Positions 1-8,733 of a DNA stretch of 64,000 nt are shown here, piece after piece. Every line of letters begins with the position of its first letter. The stretch's first letter is position 1. Location: contig JARGFU010000011.1 of NCBI GenBank assembly GCA_029210625.1, forward strand, positions 124,001-188,000, read 5' to 3'. The notes under the pieces are model-generated. The model saw only the letters and a program-made list of their open reading frames with translations, did no database searches and was not told the DNA's origin. Source of the DNA: Deltaproteobacteria bacterium (lineage in GTDB: Bacteria > Myxococcota > Myxococcia > SLRQ01). The position numbers and the translations under genes are program-made.

Positions 1-2645
1 GGCACCGAGACGTGACCGGCGGCCGGGCACTCGGAGGAGTCCATGCAGCGCTCGCCGCCGAGGTAGTAGTCGACGTCGACGCGGTTCAGGCGGCGGAACT
101 GGAAGTTGGCCCAGCCGCCGGCGGCGGCGACCTCGGCCGGATCGAAGTCGCTCTCGGTGTTCGAGTAGAGCTCGACCTTGTTGGCATAGCCGAACTTGAG
201 GGCGGCGTGATCGTAGCGGCCGATGCCGAGCACGTCGTTGTAATAGAAGTGCCGGGAGTAATCCATGATGGAGCTGGTCATGTGCATGTCGATGCCAGCC
301 CGCTCCTGCTCCAGCTTCCGGGCCTTGTGATCGGCCTCGTAGACCGCGAGCTCGGCGCCATCGAGGATGTTGTCGCCGTTGGCGTCGTAGGTCGAGGTGA
401 TGCCGTCGCCGGTCTGGTTGATCGAGCCGAACTCGATGTCCGGGAAGATCTCCTGGATCTTCCAGTAGTCCTCCGGGTAGTTCTCCTCATCGAAGGAGCC
501 CTGGAAGTTGTGGCGCAGGCCGACGGTGTGGCCGACCTCGTGGGCCTCCACGCCGCGGAAGGTCTGGCGGAGGATGAAGTCCACCACGGTGCGGCGGTTG
601 GGGGTGATGTTCTGCGCGGTGAGGCTCTCCTCGGCCCACTCGATCAGGCGGTCGAGAGCGGCGTCGCTGAAGATGGCCTCGGCCTCGGCCCGCAGGACGT
701 TGTTCTTCATCCAGAACGTGTTCCACTCCTGGGCGTGGCGCTCGAACTTCGAGGAGTCACGCAGGGGGGAGACGCGCTTCAGGACGTCCTCGGAGAGCTC
801 CACGTCCGGCGCGAAGCCGTGGAAGGTGAGCATCTCGGGGGTGATGAGGGCCTTCTCCATCGGGGTGCCGATGAGCCTGGCGCGGCGCTCGGCGTCGCGG
901 GGCATCATCAGCTGCATCTCCTCGAGCTTGTTCTTCCGCTCGAGCTCCTGGAAGGAGAGGTTGGCGTTGCGAGTCTTGTCGAGGAGACCCTGCTTGGCCG
1001 CTTTGAGCACGGCCTCCATGCCCTCGAGGCCCACCTGCGGGATCCGCGGCGGGAGCATCTGGTGCTCCATGTTCTCGTAGTACTCGCGGATGTCCTCGCC
1101 GGTCATGACCTCGATCTCGGTCACGTTGCCCTTGGAGAGGTCGTAGAGGTCGCCGAGGAAGCCGCTCATCCGGCGCAGGGAGCCGCCGTAGAAGTTGGCG
1201 TTGGCCGCGATGATCTCGCCGGTCTCGGGATCGGCGAAGGAGGGGCCGTAGCCCAGCGGGGAGCCGCCGACCTCCTTGTCGTGGTTGTACATGAAGGAGT
1301 AGCGCAGGTCGCCGATGTCCTGGCAGGCGCGCTCGCCCGAGACGCCGCAGTTGTACTCGATCGGGGCGGCCTGGAAGACGACGGCGTCGTCGGCGTCGGC
1401 GCGGCCGAGGCTGCGCAGCACGTCGCGGTAGGCCTCGTTCCAGTCGTTGGCGACCACGTCGTAGAGGTCGTCGTTGATGTAGTCGATGCAGGCCTCACCG
1501 GTGGCCAGGCAGGCCTGGGTCGAGGGGAGCCGCTCGGTCGGGATGTAGTAGTAGGTGATCGGCTTGATCGTCCACTGATCGGCCGGGCGCTCGGAACCGT
1601 CCGCGTTGTAGCGGTTCTCGAAGATGTTCCAGATGGAGGCGTAGTAGTCGAGGTAGTCGGTGATGCCGCGCTCGGGGTCGAGGACCTCGCGCTCGATGCG
1701 GAAGAAGCCGAACCTCTCGAAGCTCTTGTCCTCGTGGGGCACCGGCTTGAACTCGCTCGGGGCCTTCTTGAGGAAGGAGCGGCGGTAGGTGATCTGCTGA
1801 CCGCCGCCGAAGGCGATGGTCGGGTAAGAGGTGCAGTTGGTGTTGGGATCGCCGAAGAGCCAGGGGCCGATGTTGATGCTCACGACCTCACGGTTGATCA
1901 CGTCGATGTAGTCGAAGCCGTTGGTGTCGCTGAGGTACTCGATGCGATCCCAGCCATAGGCGTTGCACCACTCACCGACCTGGGTGCAGAACTCGGCGCC
2001 GTCGAACTCCTCCTGGAAGTCCTCGTACCAATCCTGGGCCTGCATGTCGGCCTCGGTGCCGCGCACGGCGACGTAGAACTGGTCGGGGTCGCCCGGGTTG
2101 GTCGGGAAGTAGGTCACCGGGCTGGTGATGATGCTTCCGTCCATCTTGCAGAACTCGGAGAACATCCAGTTGAAGCCGCCGACGTAGTTGGAGGACCAGT
2201 CGACCCGGATCCACTCACGCTCCCACCAGGGACGCTCCATGGCCTCGTAGAGGACGGGCATCTCCTCGCCGGTCACCGAGTTGTACTGCTTCCACACGTC
2301 GAAGTGCTTCTCGATCCGGTAGGCCGCCACGGGCTCACCGAGGAAGTTCTCGCGGGAGTCGGCGAACTCGCTGTCCCGCACGAACTCGTGGGTGCGGAAG
2401 GCGTAGAGGTAGTCCTGCTCGATGACCCAGCGGATCTTCTCCATCTCACCGGCCTCACCGGGGAAGGTGAAGCCCGCCTCGTAGGGCGAGTCGATGACCG
2501 TGGACAGCATGTACCAGTCGTCATCGGTCTCGAGGGCCGACTTCTTGAACTTCATCGGCTGGGTGGTGTCGCGCAGAGGCTGGTAGACGCTGCAGCCGGC
2601 GCCGAAGGCGGCGAGGGCCAGCAGGGTGATGAGAGACCGCTTCAT
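1..2645 (-). CDS. Secreted metzincin-like zinc metalloprotease, lipoprotein (3' end off window)
   Basis: The reading frame is open from an ATG at 2645 to the left edge, so at least 881 residues are present and the C-terminus is missing. The N-terminus is a lipoprotein signal (basic KR, Leu/Ala core, FGAGC at about residues 15-19), which predicts export and lipidation. Residues 702-712 read HEVGHTVGLRH, the full HExxHxxGxxH zinc motif, followed by NF. SIMDY around Met794 is a good Met-turn. A DxNGDxIxDGxE loop at 754-765 fits a calcium-binding EF-hand between the two. The layout matches the large bacterial zinc-dependent metalloproteases with DUF5117/DUF4953-type regions (recognised by memory). 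GGAGG lies 6 bases before the ATG. It follows the outer-membrane barrel gene by 37 bp and is probably co-transcribed with it. The substrate is unknown. Confidence 0.85.
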   Translation of the reverse strand, partial: MKRSLITLLALAAFGAGCSVYQPLRDTTQPMKFKKSALETDDDWYMLSTVIDSPYEAGFTFPGEAGEMEKIRWVIEQDYLYAFRTHEFVRDSEFADSRENFLGEPVAAYRIEKHFDVWKQYNSVTGEEMPVLYEAMERPWWEREWIRVDWSSNYVGGFNWMFSEFCKMDGSIITSPVTYFPTNPGDPDQFYVAVRGTEADMQAQDWYEDFQEEFDGAEFCTQVGEWCNAYGWDRIEYLSDTNGFDYIDVINREVVSINIGPWLFGDPNTNCTSYPTIAFGGGQQITYRRSFLKKAPSEFKPVPHEDKSFERFGFFRIEREVLDPERGITDYLDYYASIWNIFENRYNADGSERPADQWTIKPITYYYIPTERLPSTQACLATGEACIDYINDDLYDVVANDWNEAYRDVLRSLGRADADDAVVFQAAPIEYNCGVSGERACQDIGDLRYSFMYNHDKEVGGSPLGYGPSFADPETGEIIAANANFYGGSLRRMSGFLGDLYDLSKGNVTEIEVMTGEDIREYYENMEHQMLPPRIPQVGLEGMEAVLKAAKQGLLDKTRNANLSFQELERKNKLEEMQLMMPRDAERRARLIGTPMEKALITPEMLTFHGFAPDVELSEDVLKRVSPLRDSSKFERHAQEWNTFWMKNNVLRAEAEAIFSDAALDRLIEWAEESLTAQNITPNRRTVVDFILRQTFRGVEAHEVGHTVGLRHNFQGSFDEENYPEDYWKIQEIFPDIEFGSINQTGDGITSTYDANGDNILDGAELAVYEADHKARKLEQERAGIDMHMTSSIMDYSRHFYYNDVLGIGRYDHAALKFGYANKVELYSNTESDFDPAEVAAAGGWANFQFRRLNRVDVDYYLGGERCMDSSECPAAGHVSV

Positions 2646-2682
2646 GGTGTCCTCCGAAGAGAGGTTGGGATCGAGCGAAGAT

Positions 2683-3936
2683 CTAGAAAGAGTAGGAGAC
2701 GTCGAGGCTCATCGCGGCGAAGCGAGAGTCGAAGACCATGCCGACCCCGTGGGAGAAGTCGACGATGGCGAGGGTCTGTCCGTCGGTCCGCCAGGGGCGG
2801 GCGTTGGAGAAGGTGAGTCCGGCGGAGAGGCCCTCGATGGGCGTGGTGTAGGTGCCGGAGAGGCTGAAGCCGAAGCTCTCACGCCGGTTGGTGGGATCGC
2901 CCAGCAGGGTGCTGGTGTACTGATCAGCCTTCGTCGAGGCGAAGGAGCGCGCGGCGTTCCACATGAAGGAGGCGGAGAGGGAGAGCTCCTCGAGGGGCGA
3001 GTAGTTCGCAGAGACCGAGTTGGAGATCGCCCAGGCATTGGCGTAGCCACCGATGCAGTAGAGGGGGTCACCCCGGTCCTCGGCACAGTCGGAGGAGCGC
3101 GGCGTGGCGTCCACCGGGAAGAAGCGGTTGAAGCCCAGCCCGTAGGAGAGGCCGACCGGGCCCACCTTGCGGGAGAGGCCCACCCGGGCGCCCAGGGTCG
3201 GGCCGCGGCCCACCTTCAGGGTGCCCATCCCGAGGGACTGGGAGAAGGAGACGCCGCCGTTCAGGTTCAGCCCGGTGAAGTCCTCGTCATTGTAGAGGGA
3301 GGCATGGTTCAGGCCCAGGCTGATCGCCCCGAGGTCCGCCCGCACGCCGTCGTTGGGGGTGCCGTCCAGGGTGTAGCGCATCCCGACGCTGGCCGAGGCG
3401 ACCACCTTGTCGATCACCTTGTAGGTGCCGCTGGCGGCGAGGGAGCCGTCGGAGTAGGAGATGGCGTCGTCGGTCTGGAGGCCCCAGCCGAAGGAGTGGC
3501 TGATCGTGGCCGACCAGGGCTTCGCGGGCGCCTCCGGCTCGGCCGAGGCGGTCTCGGCGGCCTCGCCCTCGGCGGCGGGCGGCACGTCCACGGTGGCCTC
3601 GATGGTCTCGACGGCGACGGCCTCGCCCTCGCTCGTCTCGGAGGCCGCGGCGGCGGCGCCCTCGATCGGAGCTGGCTCGGCGGCGCCCTCGGCGGAGGGG
3701 ATCTCCGGCGTCTCCTCCGGCTCGGCCTCAGCTTCCGCGTCCGCGTCCGCGTCAGCCTCCGCCTCGGCCTCGGCCTCCGCGGGCGCCGCCTCGGGGGCGG
3801 ACGCCGCCTCCGGGGCGGGTGCCTCCTCGGCGGGAGTGGCCTCGGCCTCGGCGGCCTCGCCCTCGGCGAGGAGGGGCGCCGGCAGGGCGGTCAAGACCAG
3901 GAATGCGGACAGAACGACTCCGAGGGGACGCAGCAT
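2683..3936 (-). CDS. Outer-membrane beta-barrel protein with Glu/Ala-rich N-terminal linker
   Basis: This 417-residue protein starts with a signal peptide (about residues 1-24, cleavage near LLAEG). A low-complexity Glu/Ala/Pro/Asp segment follows (about 25-130), encoded by short tandem codon repeats. After it comes a region of alternating hydrophobic and polar stretches that ends in VSYSF. The terminal Phe and alternating pattern are the usual beta-signal of an outer-membrane barrel. Two cysteines near SDCAEDRGDPLYC may form a disulfide in a loop. GGAGG lies about 9 bases before the ATG. The gene stands first in a likely operon with the metzincin lipoprotein and has a sigma54-type promoter just upstream. 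The transported or bound substrate cannot be told from sequence. A periplasm-spanning role for the acidic linker is inference. Confidence 0.8.
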   Translation of the reverse strand: MLRPLGVVLSAFLVLTALPAPLLAEGEAAEAEATPAEEAPAPEAASAPEAAPAEAEAEAEADADADAEAEAEPEETPEIPSAEGAAEPAPIEGAAAAASETSEGEAVAVETIEATVDVPPAAEGEAAETASAEPEAPAKPWSATISHSFGWGLQTDDAISYSDGSLAASGTYKVIDKVVASASVGMRYTLDGTPNDGVRADLGAISLGLNHASLYNDEDFTGLNLNGGVSFSQSLGMGTLKVGRGPTLGARVGLSRKVGPVGLSYGLGFNRFFPVDATPRSSDCAEDRGDPLYCIGGYANAWAISNSVSANYSPLEELSLSASFMWNAARSFASTKADQYTSTLLGDPTNRRESFGFSLSGTYTTPIEGLSAGLTFSNARPWRTDGQTLAIVDFSHGVGMVFDSRFAAMSLDVSYSF

Positions 3937-3980
3937 CGCCTCGTACCTCCATTAAAGGGGCGGCGGGAGCGGGTGTGTGT

Positions 3981-3996
3981 AGCGAATGCCGTGCCA
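3981..3996 (-). promoter_or_regulatory. Sigma54 (RpoN) promoter, -24/-12 type
   Basis: Read on the minus strand, this is TGGCACG-GCAT-TCGCT. The RpoN consensus is TGGCACG-N4-TTGCW, so spacing is exact and only one consensus base differs (T to C in the -12 block; the key GG and GC pairs are intact). The start site would fall near 3970, giving a leader of about 34 bases before the barrel ORF. The 212 bp upstream (3997-4208) hold no gene. They contain dyads such as a 10-bp palindrome at 4155-4164, which could serve as an activator site, but that is a guess. A GAFTGA-containing sigma54 activator is encoded 0.7 kb away. Confidence 0.7.
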
Positions 3997-4208
3997 GTGA
4001 TCAAGCTCACAGGAGCCAGGTAAGGTCCGAACCCGGGAAAGCCCAAGAGCCCGGCAACTCTCGGGAATCTCCGCGGCCTCCCCGAGCGCGGATCCTCCGG
4101 CCAGCGCCGGGACTCCCGCAGGGCAGGGATCGTCCAGAGACTGTGCAGCCGCGCCAGCGCGCTGCCAGCCTCCGCGTCAGTTCGCTAACGGCCGAAACCG
4201 CCGCAGGA

Positions 4209-4748
4209 TCAGGAGTTATCCGGCCCCTGGTCGTCGCTCGAGGGGGCGGGCCCCTCGGGCTGCGCGAGGCCCAGGGCCAGCAGGCCCGCGACGACCTCGC
4301 GGGGGAGGCACTCGCCCTCGAAGGCGGCGAAGCCGTCCTCGCAGTCGCTGCGGGAGCCGTCGCCCGTGATCTCCGGCGCGGGATCGGGCGAGGTGCCCGA
4401 GACCAGGCCCCGGCGATCGTCGGCGGCGTTCGGGTCGAGGGGCTCGTCCACCCCACCCCCGCGATCGCCCTTGTCGCGCGGATCGGAGCCGAGGTGATCG
4501 GTCGGGTCGCCGTCCACGACGACCCGGTCGCGCAGGCCCGCGCCGAAGATGGCGAGGAGGAGGTCACCGGCCCCCGCCTCTGCGCCCTCGTCGATCTCGG
4601 CGTTGCGCTCGTCGATGGCCTCGGCGATCAGCGCCGCGCCCGTCGGATCGTCCATGCCGCAGCCGGAGCCGAAGCCGAGGAGTACCGCTAAAAACGGGGC
4701 CAGGAAGGCCCTCGAGGCCGGGGGAGTCGTTCGTCTTTCAGATGCCAC
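4209..4748 (-). CDS. Small putative lipoprotein of unknown function
   Basis: A 179-residue protein with a GTG start that overlaps the end of the sigma54 activator gene by 11 bp, so translation is probably coupled. The N-terminus has a basic/Ser/Thr stretch, a hydrophobic run and a weak lipobox (GFGSGC), suggesting export and lipidation. The rest is rich in Asp, Gly and Glu, with a pair of cysteines late (CEDGFAAFEGEC) that could bridge. I recognise no domain. Position between a sigma54 activator and a sigma54 promoter suggests a part in the same system, perhaps as a signal-sensing or accessory protein (inference). It ends 212 bp before the -24 element. Confidence 0.6.
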   Translation of the reverse strand: MASERRTTPPASRAFLAPFLAVLLGFGSGCGMDDPTGAALIAEAIDERNAEIDEGAEAGAGDLLLAIFGAGLRDRVVVDGDPTDHLGSDPRDKGDRGGGVDEPLDPNAADDRRGLVSGTSPDPAPEITGDGSRSDCEDGFAAFEGECLPREVVAGLLALGLAQPEGPAPSSDDQGPDNS

Positions 4749-7700
4749 CGGTGAGCTCCTTCAGACGGGGATCCGCGTTGACGATCTGGGAGAGGCGGGA
4801 GCGCTTCATGCCGAGCAGGCGCGCCGCCTCGGAGATGTTGCCGTCCGCCTCGGCGAGGGCCTGCTCGATGCAGGTGCGCTCGACCTCGGCCTTCAGCTCC
4901 TTCAGGGAGAGGCCACGGGCCTTCACCTCGCCGAAGAAGTCGACGGGACCACCGCCGCTCGTGACGGCGGGCGCCGCGCTCGGGGAGGCGGGCGAGAGCT
5001 CGACGCCGGCGGCGCCGAGGGCGGCGAGGAGGTCGGGGTGGTGCTCCAGCGCGGCGAGATCGATGGTCTCGCCCTCGGCGAAGAGCGCCAGGCTGCGGAC
5101 CACGTTCTCGAGCTCCCGGATGTTGCCGGGCCAGGGATGGGCGCTGATCGCGTTCATGACCTCTGGAGCCACCTGAAGGACGGGCTCACCTCTCTCGCGG
5201 GCCAGCTTTTGCAGGAAGTGGGCCACCAGCGCCGGGAGGTCCCCGCTGCGCTCCCGCAGGGAGGGGAGCTCGAGCATCGCGCCCTTGAGGCGGTAGTAGA
5301 GATCCTCGCGGAACTCGCCCCGGGCCATCATGCCCTCGAGATCCCGGTGGGTGGCGCAGACCAGCCGCACGTCCACGGTGATCGTCTCGGTGCCGCCCAC
5401 CCGCTGCAGCTCTCCGCTCTGGAGCACCCGCAGGAGGGCCACCTGGGCCTTGGGGGAGATGTCGCCGATCTCGTCGAGGAAGAGGGTGCCGCCGTGGGCC
5501 TGCTCGAAGCGGCCCTTGCGCTGGCGCACCGCGCCGGTGAAGGCGCCCTTCTCGTGCCCGAAGAGCTCGGAGAGGAGCAGCTCCTCGTGCATCGCGGCGC
5601 AGTTCATCTTCACGAAGGGGCCCTGCGCCCGCGCGGAGTGGCGGTGCATCAGGTCGGCGATCAGCTCCTTGCCGGTGCCCGACTCGCCGCGCACCAGCAC
5701 CGTGGTCTCGGCGCCCGCCAGGCGGTGCGCCAGCTCGACGACGCGGCGCAGGCGGGGATCGCCGCCGACGATGCGAGGATCGCTGCGGCCCCCGGGCTCG
5801 CTCGCGGCGGCGGGGCGGCGACCACGATCGAGGGAGAGGGCCTCCCGCAGGCGCTCGGGGGTGATCTCCCGGCCCACCAGGGCGTCCTGCAGGCCCCGCC
5901 AGCGGGGCTGCCCGAGGAAGAGGGTCCGGTGGCTCACCGGCACCTCGAGGGCGAGCGCGTCGAGGAGCTCCCGGGCCCGGCCGTAGGCGGTCGAGGCGGC
6001 CTCGTCCTGGCCGAGGAGGGACTTCAGGCGGCCCTCCAGGAAGTAGAGCTCCACCGGGCCGTCGGGCTCGGGGTGGGAGAGGAGGGCGTCCTTCGCCCGG
6101 GCCAGGGCCCGGATGGCGTCCTCGATGCCCCCTTCCGCGGCGAGGGCCACCTCGGCCACGCGCAGGGCCCAGGCGGAGGTGAGGCCGGGCAGCCGGCGCT
6201 CCGCGAGGAGCGCCTCGACCTCGGAGAGGAGCTTGCGGGCGGCGGCGAGATCGCCGGTGCGCTGCAGCTCTCCCGCCAGGGAGAGGCGGGCCTCCGCCGC
6301 GTAGCGCGGGGCGGAGATCCGGTCGAAGCCCTCGATGGCGGCGTCGTAGGCCTCGCGGGCCGGGCGGCTCTCACCGGCGGCGCGGGCGGCGTCGCCGCGG
6401 ACCACCTCGGCGTAGGCCAGCAGGTAGGCGTCCCCGGCGCGCTCGGCGCTCGCGTGGGCGTGCTCGGCCAGGCCCCGGGCCCGCTCGACGTCCCCGAGGA
6501 AGGCGTAGAGGTTGCCGAGGTTCGCGGCGACCCGGGCGATCTGCCCGAGGCTCCCGATGCGGGTGAAGGCGGTGAGCGCCCGGTGGTAGTGCTCGAGGGC
6601 CGCCTCGTAGGCGCCGCGCTCGTGGTGGAGCGAGGCGATGTTCTGCAGGGCGAAGGCCTCCCGCGAGCGATCGGCGGGCCCGAGCTTCGAGGCCAGGGAG
6701 GCCTCGTAGTGGGCCAGCGCCGCCGGACGATCGCCGGCCCGCTGGGCGGTGACACCGAGGTTGTTGAGGGCCTTGGCCCGCTCCCCCGCCAGGTCCGCGG
6801 CCTCGGCCTCCCGGGCGTTCTGCCCGAAGGCAGCCTCGGCCGCCTCGTAGGCGGCGCGGTGCAGGTGCACCTTGCCCAGGGTGTTGCGCAGCCCGAGGCG
6901 GGCGACGATCGGCCCCTCGAGGGCCAGGCCCCCGGCCGCGACGGTCTGGGCCTCGTCGAGCTCACCCAGGAGCCAGTGGGCCTCGGCGAGGTGAGCGTGC
7001 AGCTCCAGGCCATCGGGATCGCCGGCGGCGAGGGCCCGGCGGCAGACCCCGCGGGCCGCGGCCCCGCGCCCGAGGCGCAGGCAGAGCGCGGCGGCCTTCA
7101 GGCGGCGAGGCGCTCCCTCGAGGCCGCCGAGGCGAGCGCGCCCGAGGGCGCGCAGGGCGGCCGCGTAGGCGCCGCGCGCCTCGTGCAGCTCGACCAGGAG
7201 GCCGAAGAGCTCGCCCTGCCCAGCGCGAGCCTCGCGCGGCAGGGCCTGCACCACCCGCTCCAGGAGGGAGGCGGCGCGGTGCCAGTCGAGGCGGGTGTGG
7301 AGCTCGCGGGCGGCGTCGAGGGCGAAGCTCGCCGCGGCGCCGGCCTCGCCGGCGGCCACCAGGTGCTCGGCGATCTCCTCGCTGGCGTCGGAGTCCGCCT
7401 CCCGCAGCGCCCGGGCGAGCTCGTGATGGAGGGCCGGCAGCTCGTCCTCGCCGAGGGTGCCGATCAGCTCCTCGCGGGTGCGCTCGAGGCCAAGGGAGAC
7501 CTCGCGCAGCGGCGCGCGGCCGAGCTGGGGCGCGAGGGCGGCGGGCAGCGCCTGGAGGAGGCGCTCCACCTCGGCGCGCGGCTCGCCGGCGGCCGAGGCC
7601 AGCAGGTCCAGGGAGAGGGGGCGTCCGGCCAGGGCGAGGAGCGAGAGGATCCGCCGGACCTCGGGCTCGAGGCGCGCGATCCGCGCGCCGCCCAGCGAGT

Positions 7701-8517
7701 GGATCCCCGCACCCTCACCGAGGCGGGCGAGGGCGTCGTCGATGCGCTCCGGGACACCGCCGGTGGCCTCCAGGAGCGAGGCGAGGACCTCGCCGCGCTG
7801 CAGGTAGGCGCGCAGATCCTCGAGGTCGAGGCCCCCGAGGGGGTAGCGCTCGAGGGGCAGCCCGGCGAGGAGCGCGTCGAGCGCACCGGCGCCGGCGATC
7901 CCCTCGCCCGTGCTGCGGGCCAGCAGCCAGAGGCCCCGGGGGACGGCCGAGAGGTCCCGGGCCGCGTGGGTGCTCCCGGGCGCGACCAGGGTGGCCAGGA
8001 GGTAGCGCAGCAGATCGAGAGAGGCGGCGTCAGCCTGCTCGAGCTCGTCGATCACCACCAGCGGCGCGCGCTCGCGGCCGATCAGGAGGACGAGCTCGGC
8101 GGCCGCCTCGAAGGCGGCGAGGCGGCGGGCGCTGGCGTCGGTACCGCTCGCAGCCGGCGCGCGCTGGGGTGCGCCCGGCAGCAGGGGCGCGAGCGCCTCC
8201 TCGAGCGCCTTGCGCAGCGCCGGGGAGACGCCCAGCTCGGAGAGGGAGGCCAGCATCGCGGGCAGCGCCTCGGCGAAGAGGCCGAAGGGGCCGTCGCCCG
8301 CCCGCCCACGCAGCAGGTAGTGCGGCAGGACCTCTGCCTCGGTCTGCGCCACGAGCGCGGAGAGCAGGTGGCTCTTCCCGATCCCGGGCGCGCCCTCGAG
8401 CACGCAGAGGCCGACGGTCGCGCCGAGGCGGCGGCTGGAGAGGAAGCGCTCCGTCAGCGCGACGAGATCCCTCTCGCGCCCACCCCGCACCTCTTTCACC
8501 GTCTCTCTGCTGTGCAT
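4738..8517 (-). CDS. Sigma54-dependent transcriptional activator with AAA-ATPase, TPR and Fis-type HTH domains
   Basis: About 1,259 residues from ATG 8517 (a GTG at 8556 in the same frame would add 13). The N-terminal part is an ORC/AAA-like NTPase with a Walker A motif GAPGIGKS (about 42-49) and an acidic VVIDELE segment. The long middle is helical and Ala/Leu-rich with repeated TPR-like units. The C-terminal third is a classic sigma54-interaction ATPase: GESGTGKE (about 944-951), GAFTGA (about 991-996) that contacts sigma54, FLDEIGD (Walker B), and the R-finger region. A Fis-type helix-turn-helix (SEAARLLGMKRSRLSQI) closes it. There is no receiver, GAF or PAS domain, so the signal is probably read by the NTPase/TPR part. 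It is likely to act on the promoter at 3981-3996. The TPR-plus-NtrC fusion is uncommon. Confidence 0.92.
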   Translation of the reverse strand: MHSRETVKEVRGGRERDLVALTERFLSSRRLGATVGLCVLEGAPGIGKSHLLSALVAQTEAEVLPHYLLRGRAGDGPFGLFAEALPAMLASLSELGVSPALRKALEEALAPLLPGAPQRAPAASGTDASARRLAAFEAAAELVLLIGRERAPLVVIDELEQADAASLDLLRYLLATLVAPGSTHAARDLSAVPRGLWLLARSTGEGIAGAGALDALLAGLPLERYPLGGLDLEDLRAYLQRGEVLASLLEATGGVPERIDDALARLGEGAGIHSLGGARIARLEPEVRRILSLLALAGRPLSLDLLASAAGEPRAEVERLLQALPAALAPQLGRAPLREVSLGLERTREELIGTLGEDELPALHHELARALREADSDASEEIAEHLVAAGEAGAAASFALDAARELHTRLDWHRAASLLERVVQALPREARAGQGELFGLLVELHEARGAYAAALRALGRARLGGLEGAPRRLKAAALCLRLGRGAAARGVCRRALAAGDPDGLELHAHLAEAHWLLGELDEAQTVAAGGLALEGPIVARLGLRNTLGKVHLHRAAYEAAEAAFGQNAREAEAADLAGERAKALNNLGVTAQRAGDRPAALAHYEASLASKLGPADRSREAFALQNIASLHHERGAYEAALEHYHRALTAFTRIGSLGQIARVAANLGNLYAFLGDVERARGLAEHAHASAERAGDAYLLAYAEVVRGDAARAAGESRPAREAYDAAIEGFDRISAPRYAAEARLSLAGELQRTGDLAAARKLLSEVEALLAERRLPGLTSAWALRVAEVALAAEGGIEDAIRALARAKDALLSHPEPDGPVELYFLEGRLKSLLGQDEAASTAYGRARELLDALALEVPVSHRTLFLGQPRWRGLQDALVGREITPERLREALSLDRGRRPAAASEPGGRSDPRIVGGDPRLRRVVELAHRLAGAETTVLVRGESGTGKELIADLMHRHSARAQGPFVKMNCAAMHEELLLSELFGHEKGAFTGAVRQRKGRFEQAHGGTLFLDEIGDISPKAQVALLRVLQSGELQRVGGTETITVDVRLVCATHRDLEGMMARGEFREDLYYRLKGAMLELPSLRERSGDLPALVAHFLQKLARERGEPVLQVAPEVMNAISAHPWPGNIRELENVVRSLALFAEGETIDLAALEHHPDLLAALGAAGVELSPASPSAAPAVTSGGGPVDFFGEVKARGLSLKELKAEVERTCIEQALAEADGNISEAARLLGMKRSRLSQIVNADPRLKELTGGI

Positions 8518-8661
8518 CGAACGCCTACAACCTCTTCGCAGAAACGGACGCTCCACCCGGTGCCGTGGCTCCCCGGACGCCTCGCGCTGGAATGTAGGAG
8601 ATCCGGAGGCGATCCAGCAAGGCCGGACTTGCCCCCGCTGAGGGAGAGCCTGGGCCCTAAA

Positions 8662-8733
8662 CCCCTGGAATCAGGGGAAACAGGATCCCAGGCCGGCCCG
8701 TTGTAAGGACCGCCGGGCGCCCCGGAGGCGCCC
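8662..8733 (-). terminator. Two small hairpins after the MXAN_5187-like gene
   Basis: Directly after the stop codon of the gene at 8734 lies a GC-rich stem (GGGCGCC at 8715-8721 pairing with GGCGCCC at 8727-8733). A second stem lies 38 bases on (CCCCTG at 8672-8677 pairing with CAGGGG at 8662-8667, loop ATTC) followed by TTT on the minus strand. Together they could end transcription, but the U-run is short. The rest of the gap up to the activator start at 8517 shows no gene. Confidence 0.4.

Noticed and set aside
12-2816. A 934-codon open frame on the plus strand
   Set aside because: It is the antisense shadow of the metzincin gene; it has no domain, ribosome site or start signal, and GC codon bias explains the lack of stops.
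3690-3900. Tandem codon repeats as a possible CRISPR or minisatellite
   Set aside because: The units are short and in frame with the Glu/Ala linker of the barrel protein; no spacer pattern.
4549-8706. A 1,385-codon plus-strand open frame
   Set aside because: Antisense shadow of the sigma54 activator, Gly/Glu/Leu low complexity.
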